NCBI RefSeq assembly: GCF_007830315.1
Contig: NZ_VLKJ01000007.1
Coordinates: forward strand, 1 to 64,000
Reading direction: 5' to 3'
From: Novosphingobium taihuense
GTDB taxonomy: Bacteria > Pseudomonadota > Alphaproteobacteria > Sphingomonadales > Sphingomonadaceae
DNA length: 64,000 nucleotides
Shown here piece after piece: positions 35,450-44,546 of the stretch; positions within the stretch are counted from its first letter, which is position 1; every line of letters begins with the position of its first letter. Below the pieces are notes generated by a model that saw only the letters and a program-made list of their open reading frames with translations, was not told where the DNA came from and ran no database searches. Made by a program: the position numbers and the translations under genes.

Positions 35450-36208
35450 TCAGCCATAGGCCTGCATGAACGCGCGCGCCGCTGCTGTTTCGGCTTCCTG
35501 CTTGCTCGACCCAGTTGCCCGGGCATCGCCCACGCCCTTGACCTCGACCGCGACGGTGAACTTCGCCGCATGGTCCGGCCCTTCACGCGCAACGAGGGTA
35601 TAGACCGGGGGCTTGCGCCGGTTGCCCGCCGCCCATTCCTGCAGCGCGGCCTTGGGATGCTTGCGCTGGCCGGTGCCCGAGGCCATCGGCCGCTCCCACA
35701 CCTTGCGCACGAAATCGCGCGCCGCATCGAAGCCACGCTCGACGAACAGCGCGCCGATCAGGGCTTCCATCACGTCGCCAAGGATGTTGTCGCTCTGCGC
35801 CCCGCCGTCGTCGCGCGCCTGCTTGCCGAGCCGGATATGCGCAGGGAGCGCGATGGCGCGCGCCACGTCGGCGCAGGTCTCGCGGCTGACGAGCGCGTTG
35901 AGCCGCTGTGAAAGCTTGCCTTCGGCGGCGTCGCTCTTTTCATGCAGCCAGTCGGCGATTACGAGGCCGAGCACCCGGTCACCCAGAAACTCGAGCCGCT
36001 GGTAATCGCGCGCTTCGCCCATCGAGCCGTGAGTCAAAGCCTCGGCCCACAGGTCGGGCCGGGAAGGGGCTCTCCCGGTGATCTGCGTCAGGAACGCGAC
36101 GGCTTCTGCCGGAAGCGCGCTCAGAACGTGCCCCCGATCCGGTTCCAGCGCGCGGCGGTGAACCAGGTCCAAGGCAGGAACCAGTTGGCGCTGCCATCGG
36201 TCGACCAC
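35450..36208 (-). CDS. rnc: ribonuclease III
   Basis: Double-strand RNA endonuclease for rRNA processing. The catalytic domain has RLEFLGDRVLGLVIA and DVMEALIGALF with the metal-binding acidic residues. A dsRNA-binding domain forms the C-terminus (PKAALQEWA...GSSKQEAETAAARAFM). The 5' end is uncertain. The ATG at 36208 overlaps lepB by 88 bases and adds about 28 atypical residues. A CTG at 36124, which overlaps the lepB stop as CTGA and has GGGGG six bases upstream, gives a more usual N-terminus. Confidence 0.92.
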   Translation of the reverse strand: MVDRWQRQLVPALDLVHRRALEPDRGHVLSALPAEAVAFLTQITGRAPSRPDLWAEALTHGSMGEARDYQRLEFLGDRVLGLVIADWLHEKSDAAEGKLSQRLNALVSRETCADVARAIALPAHIRLGKQARDDGGAQSDNILGDVMEALIGALFVERGFDAARDFVRKVWERPMASGTGQRKHPKAALQEWAAGNRRKPPVYTLVAREGPDHAAKFTVAVEVKGVGDARATGSSKQEAETAAARAFMQAYG

Positions 36209-37005
36209 ATCATGATCGTTGCCCGGCCGACGAGATTGTCCTGCGGGACGAGGCCGATGCCGCCGCCTTCCATCGCAGGGAAGCGGCTGTCCATCGAGTT
36301 GTCGCGGTTGTCGCCCATCATGAACAGGTGGCCCTCTGGCACGATTACAGGAGCAGTGTCGTCAACCGCGCGCTGACCCATGTCGAGCACGTTATAGCTT
36401 CTGCCCGAAGGCAGAGTCTCGCGGTATTGCGGGTAATGGCAGGTCTGGCGGCCATCGGCCTCTGTCACCGCGAATTCGATCGACAGGCAATCGGTGTTCG
36501 GGCTGACGGGGATGACGAAGTCCTCGACCTTCACCTTGGGCACCGCCTTGCCATTGAGGTGGAGCACGCCGCCGATCATCTGCACGCTGTCGCCCGGCAG
36601 GCCGATCACGCGCTTGATGTAATCGACATCGTTGCCCGGAGGCGCCTTGAAGATGACCACGTCGCCACGGTCGGGCTGGCTGGCGAAAATGCGCTTGGGC
36701 AGCAGGGGCGCACTGAACGGCAGGGAATAGCTGCTGTAGCCATAGGGCCACTTGGCGGCGAGCAGGTAGTCGCCGTTCTCGAGCCGCGGCAGCATCGATT
36801 CCGACGGGATGTTGAAGGGCGAGAAGATGAAGCTGCGGAAGATCGCCACCACCAGCACCAGCTTGATCAGGAAGACCGGGAAGCTGTCCTCCTTCTTCTC
36901 CTTTTTGGCGGGAGAAGCGGCGGCTTGATCCGCTGGCGTTGGGCTGCTTGCGTCTGGCGTGTCGTTCATCGTCGCGGTCATGTTGCCAGCAGGGCCCTTC
37001 GTCAA
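36121..37005 (-). CDS. lepB: signal peptidase I
   Basis: Inner-membrane peptidase that removes signal peptides of Sec and Tat exports. 294 residues with a charged N-terminal tail, one membrane helix (about 46-62), the catalytic serine in IPSESM, the lysine in DYIKRVIGLPGD, and the C-terminal MGDNRDNSMDSR box. Starts at 37005, 36981 and 36969 are all ATG; the domain is unaffected. It heads the leftward lepB-rnc-era run. Confidence 0.95.
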   Translation of the reverse strand: MTKGPAGNMTATMNDTPDASSPTPADQAAASPAKKEKKEDSFPVFLIKLVLVVAIFRSFIFSPFNIPSESMLPRLENGDYLLAAKWPYGYSSYSLPFSAPLLPKRIFASQPDRGDVVIFKAPPGNDVDYIKRVIGLPGDSVQMIGGVLHLNGKAVPKVKVEDFVIPVSPNTDCLSIEFAVTEADGRQTCHYPQYRETLPSGRSYNVLDMGQRAVDDTAPVIVPEGHLFMMGDNRDNSMDSRFPAMEGGGIGLVPQDNLVGRATIMMWSTDGSANWFLPWTWFTAARWNRIGGTF

Positions 37006-37137
37006 GTGTGTTGTTTGTCTAATACAGTAGCTGAAATACGTCTGCGTTGCTTGCGCGTTGATGAACAGGACGCTTGGCGAGACGGGCTTGGGCGGGCATT
37101 AGGGCTATTACGCAGTTGCGAAAGGAAGAGGTTGGAC

Positions 37138-38661
37138 ATGTCTGCAAGTGAGGCAAAGCAGTATTGGACCGCACTGGAAGGCCTGCCGAAGCCGACCTTG
37201 AAGGAACTGTTCGCCGACGGCGCGCGCCTTGCGCGCTACTCGACCACGCTCGATCTGCCCGGCGGTCCGGTGATCTTTGACTGGTCCAAGACGCATCTGT
37301 CGCCCGAAGTCGATGCCCTGCTGGGCGCGGTCGCGGCAGCCATGGACCTGGAAGGTCGCCGCGACGCGCTGATCTCGGGCGAGAAGATCAACAACACCGA
37401 AGGCCGCGCAGCCGAACACACTGCCGAACGCGGCATCGGCAAGGATACCAGCGTCGAGGAAGCCGCAGCCCTCCATGCGCGGATGCAGATGCTGGTTGAT
37501 GCGATCCACGAAGGCGCGCTGGGCGAAGTGAAGAGCCTGATCCACATCGGCATCGGCGGCTCGGCACTCGGTCCGGCGCTCGCTATCGACGCACTGACCC
37601 GCGATGGCGCGAAGGTGGCGGTGCATGTCGTTTCGAACATCGATGGCTGCGCGCTGGAAGCGGCGATGAAGGCTTGCGATCCGGCGACGACGCTGATCGC
37701 GGTCGCCTCCAAGACTTTCACGACCACCGAGACCATGACCAACGCCCATTCCGCGCTCGAATGGCTGCGCGAGGGTGGCGAGTCCGATCCCTATGGCCGC
37801 GTGATCGCATTGACGGCATCGCCAGAGAAGGCGGTGGAGTGGGGCGTCGATGAAACGCGAGTCCTGCCGTTCTCCGAAACCGTAGGTGGGCGGTATTCGC
37901 TGTGGTCCTCGATCGGGTTCCCCGTCGCCATGGCGCTGGGCTGGCAAGGCTTTGCCGAGTTTCTCGATGGTGCCGCCGCGATCGACCGCCATTTCATCGA
38001 CGTCGATCTGGCGGAGAACGTCATCGTTCGCGCCGCCTTTGCCGACCTCTACTATGCGCAGGTGCGTGGCTGCCAGACGCGTGCCGTTTTCGCCTACGAC
38101 GAGCGGCTGAAGCTGTTGCCCGACTATCTCCAGCAGCTCGAGATGGAATCCAACGGCAAGCGCGTGCTGGCCGATGGCACCCCACTGATGCGGGCCAGCG
38201 CTCCGGTGACGTGGGGCGGGGTCGGCACCGATGCGCAGCACGCGGTGTTCCAGTTGCTGCACCAGGGCACGCACCTGATCCCGGTCGATTTCCTCGCGGT
38301 GAAGACGCAGGGACATGACCTTGACCCTGCTCATCACGAAATCCTGCTGTCCAACTGCTTTGCGCAAGGGGCGGCACTGATGGCGGGCAAGGCGTCCGAT
38401 GATGGCGCCCGGGCCTATCCGGGGGACCGTCCTTCGGCCACGATCCTGTGCGAGGACCTGAACCCCGCCACGCTTGGCGCGCTGATCGCGTTTCATGAAC
38501 ACCGCACCTTCGTTTCCGCCGCGATGCTCGGCATCAATCCGTTCGACCAGTTCGGCGTGGAACTCGGCAAGGCCATTGCCAAGCAGATCGAGGCTGGCGG
38601 CGGCGAGGGCTTCGATCCTTCGACAGAGGCTCTGCTGGCGGCGGCAGGCATTGGCGGCTGA
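37138..38661 (+). CDS. pgi: glucose-6-phosphate isomerase
   Basis: Interconverts glucose-6-phosphate and fructose-6-phosphate. 507 residues, a little shorter than E. coli Pgi but with the conserved HIGIGGSALGPA, SKTFTTTETMTNA, the signature GGRYSLWSSIGF and GVGTDAQHAVFQLLHQGTH. The ATG at 37138 has an AAGGAAGAGG site upstream. It is divergent from lepB with about 130 bases between. Confidence 0.97.
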   Translation: MSASEAKQYWTALEGLPKPTLKELFADGARLARYSTTLDLPGGPVIFDWSKTHLSPEVDALLGAVAAAMDLEGRRDALISGEKINNTEGRAAEHTAERGIGKDTSVEEAAALHARMQMLVDAIHEGALGEVKSLIHIGIGGSALGPALAIDALTRDGAKVAVHVVSNIDGCALEAAMKACDPATTLIAVASKTFTTTETMTNAHSALEWLREGGESDPYGRVIALTASPEKAVEWGVDETRVLPFSETVGGRYSLWSSIGFPVAMALGWQGFAEFLDGAAAIDRHFIDVDLAENVIVRAAFADLYYAQVRGCQTRAVFAYDERLKLLPDYLQQLEMESNGKRVLADGTPLMRASAPVTWGGVGTDAQHAVFQLLHQGTHLIPVDFLAVKTQGHDLDPAHHEILLSNCFAQGAALMAGKASDDGARAYPGDRPSATILCEDLNPATLGALIAFHEHRTFVSAAMLGINPFDQFGVELGKAIAKQIEAGGGEGFDPSTEALLAAAGIGG

Positions 38662-38749
38662 TCGTTTCGCGTAACGGACTATTGCCGGGAATGCCTCTGG
38701 TCTTGGCGTGGACCAGAGGCCATATGCGGCTTCAAGACAAGGAGCGCAT

Positions 38750-40132
38750 ATGGCAGAGCAGGAATCTGGGCAGGTTACTGGGCAGGACTTCGATTACGAT
38801 CTCTTTGTGATTGGCGCAGGTTCGGGCGGCGTGCGTGCCAGCCGGATTGCCGCGAGCCATGGTGCGCGAGTGGCCGTGGCCGAGGAGTACCGGGTTGGCG
38901 GCACGTGCGTGATCCGCGGCTGCGTGCCCAAGAAGCTGCTGGTCTATGGTTCGCACTTTGCCGAGGAATTGCAGGACGCGGCCAACTATGGCTGGACGGT
39001 CGAGAAGATGAGCTTCGACTGGCCGACGTTACGTGACGCGGTGATGAGAGACGTCGACCGGCTCAACGATGCCTATACGAACACGCTTGAGAACAACAAG
39101 GTAGAGCGCTTCCTCGAGCGCGCGACCGTTGCCGGGCCGAATACCGTGCGCCTCGCCTCAGGGCGCGAGATCAGTGCGAAGTATATCCTCATCGCAACCG
39201 GCGCCTGGCCGGTGATGCCTGAATTTGCGGGCAGCGAGCACTGCATTACCTCGAATGAGGTGTTCCATCTGGAGAGCCTGCCCAAGCGCGTGGTGATCTC
39301 CGGCGCGGGCTATATCGCGATGGAATTTGCAGGCATTTTCAACGCGCTGGGCTGTCACGTAACGGTGGTCAATCGCAGCGAGACGATCCTGCGCGGCTAC
39401 GATGAATCGCTGCGCGACCGTCTGCTCCAGATCACCATGGCGCGCGGGATTGAGTACAAGTTCAATTGCCCGTTTGACCGCGTCGAGAAGCGTGAGGATG
39501 GATCGCTGGATGTCTGGCTCGGCAAGCAGCCCGATCCGATCCACGCCGATGTCGTCCTCGTGGCAACCGGACGTCGGCCGAAGACGGATGGGCTTGGCCT
39601 TGAAAGTGCCGGGATTTCACTGGGTTCGGCGGGCGAGATCCCGGTGGACGATCACGGCAAGACTGTCTGCGACAGTATCTACGCCGTCGGTGACGTAACG
39701 AACCGCGTGCAGTTGACCCCCATCGCCATCCGCGAGGGACAGGCCTTTGCCGACCGTGTGTTTGGCGGCAAGGAGACCTCGGTCAGCTATGACAGCATCC
39801 CGAGCGCGGTGTTCTCGCAGCCACCGCTGGCGGGCGTTGGTCTGACGGAAAGCCAGGCACGGCAAGCGTTTGGCAGCAATATCAAGGTCTACTCGTCGGA
39901 CTTCCGACCGATGAAGAACATCTTCGGCCACCGGCCTGAGCGCGGGCTATACAAGATGATCGTCGATGCCTCGACCGAGAAGGTGCTGGGCATCCACATG
40001 ATCGGCCCGGACAGCCCCGAGATCCTTCAGGCGGCGGCCATCGCGGTGAAGGCGGGGCTGACCAAGACCGACTTCGACGCAACGGTCGCCTTGCACCCTT
40101 CGATGGCCGAAGAGCTTGTCTTGATGCGATAA
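38750..40132 (+). CDS. gor: glutathione-disulfide reductase
   Basis: NADPH-dependent flavoenzyme keeping glutathione reduced in the cytoplasm. 460 residues from the ATG at 38750, which has AAGGAG upstream. FAD motif IGAGSGGVRAS at 21-31, redox pair C53/C58 in GGTCVIRGCVPKK, NADPH motif GAGYIAMEFAG, and C-terminal HPSMAEELV with the active-site histidine. It follows pgi after about 90 bases, so it may have its own promoter. Confidence 0.95.
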   Translation: MAEQESGQVTGQDFDYDLFVIGAGSGGVRASRIAASHGARVAVAEEYRVGGTCVIRGCVPKKLLVYGSHFAEELQDAANYGWTVEKMSFDWPTLRDAVMRDVDRLNDAYTNTLENNKVERFLERATVAGPNTVRLASGREISAKYILIATGAWPVMPEFAGSEHCITSNEVFHLESLPKRVVISGAGYIAMEFAGIFNALGCHVTVVNRSETILRGYDESLRDRLLQITMARGIEYKFNCPFDRVEKREDGSLDVWLGKQPDPIHADVVLVATGRRPKTDGLGLESAGISLGSAGEIPVDDHGKTVCDSIYAVGDVTNRVQLTPIAIREGQAFADRVFGGKETSVSYDSIPSAVFSQPPLAGVGLTESQARQAFGSNIKVYSSDFRPMKNIFGHRPERGLYKMIVDASTEKVLGIHMIGPDSPEILQAAAIAVKAGLTKTDFDATVALHPSMAEELVLMR

Positions 40133-40294
40133 GGTGGGAAGTTGGCGGTTTCCAACTCTCCGAGGCGAACCGGCAACTCCCCCACAACTCTCGCAGGCAA
40201 ACGCCATGCCGGAGCCACACTGGCGAAGGCGTTTGGTGCCGGTCGTTACTCACGCTATCCTTCGCCAATAATGAATGGGTGGGAGGCGTGACGA

Positions 40295-41311
40295 ATGGCA
40301 GGCAAGGTCCTCGTTAGCGGTGGCAGCGGCTACATTGCCGGCTTCCTGATCCGCCAGCTTCTGGCCGAGGGATGGACGGTTCACGCCACCGTCCGCTCGC
40401 TGTCACGCGAGGCGCAACTGCGGACCATGCTGGGAGGAACGCCGGAGTCCTTGCGCTTCTTTGCCGCCGACCTGACCGCCGATGCGGGCTGGGCCGAGGC
40501 GATGGCCGGATGCAGTCACGTGGCGCACGTCGCCTCGCCCTTCACGACGACGGCGCCCAAGCATGAGGACGAACTCATTGTTCCGGCACGCGAAGGCGTG
40601 TTGCGGGCGTTACGTTACGCGCATGAAGCCGGAGTGACGCGGTTCGTGCAGACGTCGTCGGTTGCCGCGATCGCCTATGGGCATGGCAAGGGGACTTTCG
40701 AGTTTACCGAGAAGGACTGGACCAACCTCGCAGGCGACGATGTCTATGCCTACGTCAAGTCCAAGACGATCGCCGAGCGGGCGGCGCGGGATTGGGTGGC
40801 GGCAGAGGGTTCGGGGATGGAATTCGTCTCGGTCAATCCGGCGGCAGTGCTGGGACCGGTCTGGTCTGGCGACTTCTCGCCATCGATAGAGGTGGTGAGA
40901 CAACTCTTGTCGGGTGCCTTGCCGGGGTGCCCAGACCTTGGCTTCGGCATTGTTGACGTGCGTGACATTGCGGACCTGCATGTGCGGGCGCTTACGGCGC
41001 CGGGGGTGGCGGGTGAGCGGTTCATCGCTTCGGGGCCGTTTCTCAAGATCATCGATGTGGCGCAGGTGCTCAAGGCGAACCTTGGGCTGCAGGCGCGCAA
41101 GGTGCCCATGCGGCGTTTGCCGGACTGGCTGGTGCGCACAGTGGCGCTGTTCAATCCGGTGATCCGGCAGGTGACGGGAGAACTTGGCAATGTGCGCGCG
41201 GCAAGTTCGGCCCACGCGCAGGAGCGCCTCGGCTGGACGATGCGGCCGGTGGAGGAGTCAATCCTGGACTGCGCGCGCAGCCTGATCGAGCGTGGGGTGG
41301 TGAGGGTCTAG
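40295..41311 (+). CDS. NAD-dependent epimerase/dehydratase, dihydroflavonol-reductase-like
   Basis: Extended SDR of 338 residues. Rossmann motif VSGGSGYIAGFL at about 7-18 and the catalytic YxxxK in YAYVKSKTIAE (about 149-159), with TSSVAAIAYG before it. It resembles the dihydroflavonol 4-reductase/aldehyde-reductase subgroup; the substrate is unknown. Its stop overlaps by four bases the stop of the convergent molybdo-oxidoreductase gene. Confidence 0.86.
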   Translation: MAGKVLVSGGSGYIAGFLIRQLLAEGWTVHATVRSLSREAQLRTMLGGTPESLRFFAADLTADAGWAEAMAGCSHVAHVASPFTTTAPKHEDELIVPAREGVLRALRYAHEAGVTRFVQTSSVAAIAYGHGKGTFEFTEKDWTNLAGDDVYAYVKSKTIAERAARDWVAAEGSGMEFVSVNPAAVLGPVWSGDFSPSIEVVRQLLSGALPGCPDLGFGIVDVRDIADLHVRALTAPGVAGERFIASGPFLKIIDVAQVLKANLGLQARKVPMRRLPDWLVRTVALFNPVIRQVTGELGNVRAASSAHAQERLGWTMRPVEESILDCARSLIERGVVRV

Positions 41312-42057
41312 ATTCCGGCGAACCACTGGTAGCCGGAATGATCCTCCCAGTAGCCGCCGCCGCCGCCATGGAGGCCGGCGAGTGTTTCGACGGCCTCGAT
41401 CTTCATCACGTACTTGGCCTGCTTGTAGCCCAGAGCGCGTTCGACGCGCAGGCGGATCGGTGCGCCGTGGCCTACGGGCAGGGGCTGGCGGTTCATCGTG
41501 TGGGCGAGGATCGTCTGGGGGTGGAGAGCGTCGATCATGTCGATGCTCTCGTAATAGGGCGTTCCTGAGAAATCGTCTGCACAATGGAAGACAATATATT
41601 GAACTGATGGGGAAACCTGTGCCTGACGCAAGAGCAGGGCGAGGGGGACGCCAGTCCATTCGCCGATCGCGCTCCACCCTTCGACGCAATCGTGCCGGGT
41701 GATCTGTGTGCGTTGCGGGGCGGCTTTGAGTTGTGCGAGGCTGAGGCTGAAAGGGCGGGCAACCTTGCCGCCGATTTCGAGCTTCCAGTCAGCAAAGGCA
41801 TTGGCCATGTGCGCCTGGTATTCGGTCGATGCCGGCATGCGATTGCCGTTCATGCGGAACTTCGGCGAGATGTCGGCACGGCTGAACTCGGGCGCAAGGG
41901 CGTTGCGGTCTGTCACCAGCCGTTGCCCTGAGAGCGTGGCTTTTTCCCCGAGAGTCAGCACCTTGCGGACGGTGGGCGAGCCTGTGATCTTCTCGCAACC
42001 GGCTAGAAGCAGGCCGCTTGCGCCAACCAGTGCGGTGCGTCGGGTGATGATGGTCAT
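41308..42057 (-). CDS. molybdopterin-dependent oxidoreductase with Tat lipoprotein signal
   Basis: Sulfite-oxidase-fold Mo enzyme of 249 residues, similar to MsrP/YedY-like proteins. The Mo-ligand cysteine is C124 in RHDCVEGW, and PLPVGHGAPIRLRVERALGYKQAKYV is the usual cofactor segment. The N-terminus ITRRTALVGASGLLLAGC has a twin arginine and then a lipobox with C21, so it may be exported folded by Tat and then anchored as a lipoprotein. I use the ATG at 42057, which overlaps the cytochrome b stop (ATGA). The pair is a likely electron-transfer unit. Confidence 0.86.
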   Translation of the reverse strand: MTIITRRTALVGASGLLLAGCEKITGSPTVRKVLTLGEKATLSGQRLVTDRNALAPEFSRADISPKFRMNGNRMPASTEYQAHMANAFADWKLEIGGKVARPFSLSLAQLKAAPQRTQITRHDCVEGWSAIGEWTGVPLALLLRQAQVSPSVQYIVFHCADDFSGTPYYESIDMIDALHPQTILAHTMNRQPLPVGHGAPIRLRVERALGYKQAKYVMKIEAVETLAGLHGGGGGYWEDHSGYQWFAGI

Positions 42058-42899
42058 GCCCTGTCCTTCCGTGCTGCAGGCAGGCGATACCAGCCGGTGA
42101 TGATCGAGCGCAGTTCGTTGATGGGCCCCGCCAGCAAGACCATGAGAAGATGGATGAAGATAAAGGCCAAGAATCCTGTTGCGCAAAGGAAATGTATCGA
42201 ACGCGCTGATTGTCGGCCACCGAAGATGTCCAGCATCCAGGGGAAGGCGGCGTTGAGCATGGGGGACATTGTCATGCCGGTGAGGACCACGAGCGGGATC
42301 AGCACGAAGATGACGCCGAGATAAGCGATCTTCTGCAAGGGGTTGTAGGCCTTTGCCGCTTCGCCGGTGGGGAAACGCAGGCGGGCGTGCTCCTTGATGT
42401 CATGCCATAGATGCGAGAGTTTCCGTTCTTCACGCGACAAGGAAAGATCGTGTGACAAATGTCTGGAAAAAATAGCATAAATTACAAATACAACGATCGA
42501 CAGAACCAGCACCCACGCGAAAAAGAAGTGCCACTGACGTCCTTCGGCTAGGCTGTAATAGTTCGGGATCGTAACCAGCGGCGGGAAGGCGCGGGTGGAA
42601 TGTTCGGTGAGGCCGAGGAAGCCGGTTGTGTCAATCTGCAGGCTGCCTAGGCGCAGGAAGCCCTGCTGGCCCTGACGCCCGATCTCGAGCCATGGGGTTT
42701 CGAAGGTGGCGCCGTACTTGCCCCAGTACAGCCGGGGATGGGCATTGAAGATTGTTGCGCCGCTCATCAGCATGGCGAAGATCGTAATGGCGTTGACCCA
42801 GTGCCAGATCCGCACAGGCAGGCGGGTGCGATAGACGAGCGCGCGGTCCTGTGCTGGCGCGTCAACCTGTGACGTTATGATAGCGCTTGCGGCTTCCAC
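42054..42899 (-). CDS. cytochrome b subunit of the molybdo-oxidoreductase
   Basis: 281-residue membrane protein of the cytochrome b561/hydrogenase cytochrome b type. Histidines for haem appear in VRIWHWVNA (first helix), RQWHFFFAWV, and SIHFLCATGFLAFIFIHLL near the C-terminus; about four helices. It would pass electrons between the quinone pool and the Mo protein. It is not the MsrQ ferric-reductase type usually paired with MsrP, which makes the pairing distinctive. Confidence 0.85.
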   Translation of the reverse strand: MEAASAIITSQVDAPAQDRALVYRTRLPVRIWHWVNAITIFAMLMSGATIFNAHPRLYWGKYGATFETPWLEIGRQGQQGFLRLGSLQIDTTGFLGLTEHSTRAFPPLVTIPNYYSLAEGRQWHFFFAWVLVLSIVVFVIYAIFSRHLSHDLSLSREERKLSHLWHDIKEHARLRFPTGEAAKAYNPLQKIAYLGVIFVLIPLVVLTGMTMSPMLNAAFPWMLDIFGGRQSARSIHFLCATGFLAFIFIHLLMVLLAGPINELRSIITGWYRLPAARKDRA

Positions 42900-42976
42900 T
42901 GTTGATCATGCTCCTGTCCTGGCGCGAGAGTGCCATACGCAGCGACGGAAGCAAGGGGCCTGCGCGGAGATATGAT

Positions 42977-43960
42977 CTATGCGTCGGAGGGATAACCGGC
43001 AGGTTTGCGCGCGGCGAGAGCGATCAGGTCAGTGCGGTTGAAGCGGCGCTTGCTGGCCTTGGCGATGCAGGAGCGCGGAACCGGACGCAACGAGGCCCAT
43101 GCGGCCTTGCCGACGAAGCCGAGTTTGCGCGCGTTACTAACGACGGTGCGGTGGTCCCAGGCATGGTCGCCAAGGCGCGCGACCTCGCGGGCGATTTCGC
43201 CATAGATGCCGGCAGCGGCGAGGATAGCCCAGCGCTGACGCCCCTTCAGGCGAGATGCTCCGATGCGAGCCGAGCATTCGTGGATTTCGGCGGTTTCGCA
43301 CATGCGCGCAATCAGGCGGCTCAGCGAAGCTCGATAGTGCGGCTTCATCTGTTCGCCGGGTGGGATATCTTCCTCTGAGAGCCAGTCGAGCGGGATGTAG
43401 CAGCGGTCGGCGGCGTCGTCCTCTTCGATATCGCGCGCGATGTTGGCAAGCTGGAAGGCAAGGCCGAGGTCGCAGGCGCGATCGAGCGTGTCCTCGTCAT
43501 GAGGCGAGACGCCCATGACGACGGCCATCATCACGCCGACAGCGCCTGCCACGTGCCAGCAGTAGCGCATCAGATCGGCTTCGCTGTGCGGCTGCCACTC
43601 GGCGGCATCAAGGGCAAATCCATCGATCACGGCACGGGCCATGTCCAGCGTGAGGCCGGTTTCGCGGGCGACGAGGCCCAGCGCGTCGAAAGCCGGATCT
43701 CCGCTGTCCTTGCCGGCAAATGCCAAAGCCGTCTTCTCTCGCACCAGAGCAAGCCGTTCATAGGCACCCGCCTGATCGCCGAGAGCGCCGCCATGGTCCT
43801 GCGCGTCGACGATATCGTCGCACCGGCGGCACCAGGCGTAGAGCAGCCAGACGCGCTCGCGGGTTTCGCGATCGAACAGGTGGCTGGCGAGGGCGAAGCT
43901 TTTCGAGCCCTTCAGGATCGACTTGCGGGCGTTAGTAACGAGAGCTTTCCGGTCGAGCAT
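42977..43960 (-). CDS. crtB: phytoene synthase
   Basis: Joins two geranylgeranyl diphosphates to phytoene. 327 residues with the two acidic motifs: DDIVD (48-52) and DIEEDDAADRCYIP (177-190). The second is DIEED rather than the usual DVGED. SFALASHLF near the start and YCWHVAGAVG are conserved. Last gene of the crt operon, four bases after the LOG gene stop. Confidence 0.94.
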   Translation of the reverse strand: MLDRKALVTNARKSILKGSKSFALASHLFDRETRERVWLLYAWCRRCDDIVDAQDHGGALGDQAGAYERLALVREKTALAFAGKDSGDPAFDALGLVARETGLTLDMARAVIDGFALDAAEWQPHSEADLMRYCWHVAGAVGVMMAVVMGVSPHDEDTLDRACDLGLAFQLANIARDIEEDDAADRCYIPLDWLSEEDIPPGEQMKPHYRASLSRLIARMCETAEIHECSARIGASRLKGRQRWAILAAAGIYGEIAREVARLGDHAWDHRTVVSNARKLGFVGKAAWASLRPVPRSCIAKASKRRFNRTDLIALAARKPAGYPSDA

Positions 43961-43964
43961 GCGC

Positions 43965-44546
43965 TTACAAATCGTCCGCCTTCATTGCGAAGATCGGCTT
44001 GTGGGGCACGTGGGCCTCCATGCGCGCCAGAAGCAGGTCGAGGTCAGGCTCGGCAATGATGATGCCCGCATGGGCCTCACGGATGAAGCCGACGTCGATC
44101 ATGTGGCGGTTGAAGGCGAGCAGGTGATCGTAAAAGCCATAGGCGTTGAGCAGGCCCACCGGCTTGGCGTGGTAGCCCAGTTGCGCCCAGCTGACCGCTT
44201 CCCACAGTTCGTCCATCGTGCCGACGCCACCGGGGATGGTGAGAAAGCCGTCGGACAGATCGGTGAAGGCCTTCTTGCGCTCGTGCATGCCGGGGACGAC
44301 GTGGAGTTCGGTGCAATCGGGGTTGGCGACCTCGCTGTTGACCAGTGCTTCTGGGATGACGCCGATGACTTCGCCACCAGCATCGAGCGCGCCGTAGGCG
44401 ACCGCGCCCATCAGGCCGAGCTTGCCACCGCCATAGACCACGCCGATGCCACGCCGGGCAAGTTCGGCTCCGATCTCGCGAGCGAGGGTTACGTAACGGG
44501 TATCGGCAGGCGAGGCGGAGCCGCAGTAGACGGCTAATCGTTTCAA
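43965..44546 (-). CDS. LOG-family phosphoribohydrolase
   Basis: 193-residue Rossmann protein of the TIGR00730/LOG family. Family members hydrolyse nucleoside 5'-monophosphates, including cytokinin ribotides, to free base and ribose phosphate. The diagnostic MHERKKAF (87-94) and PGGVGTMDELWE (105-116) are intact. It overlaps crtI by four bases and precedes crtB by four, so it is translated as part of the carotenoid operon. The link to pigment is not explained by known chemistry. Confidence 0.92.
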   Translation of the reverse strand: MKRLAVYCGSASPADTRYVTLAREIGAELARRGIGVVYGGGKLGLMGAVAYGALDAGGEVIGVIPEALVNSEVANPDCTELHVVPGMHERKKAFTDLSDGFLTIPGGVGTMDELWEAVSWAQLGYHAKPVGLLNAYGFYDHLLAFNRHMIDVGFIREAHAGIIIAEPDLDLLLARMEAHVPHKPIFAMKADDL

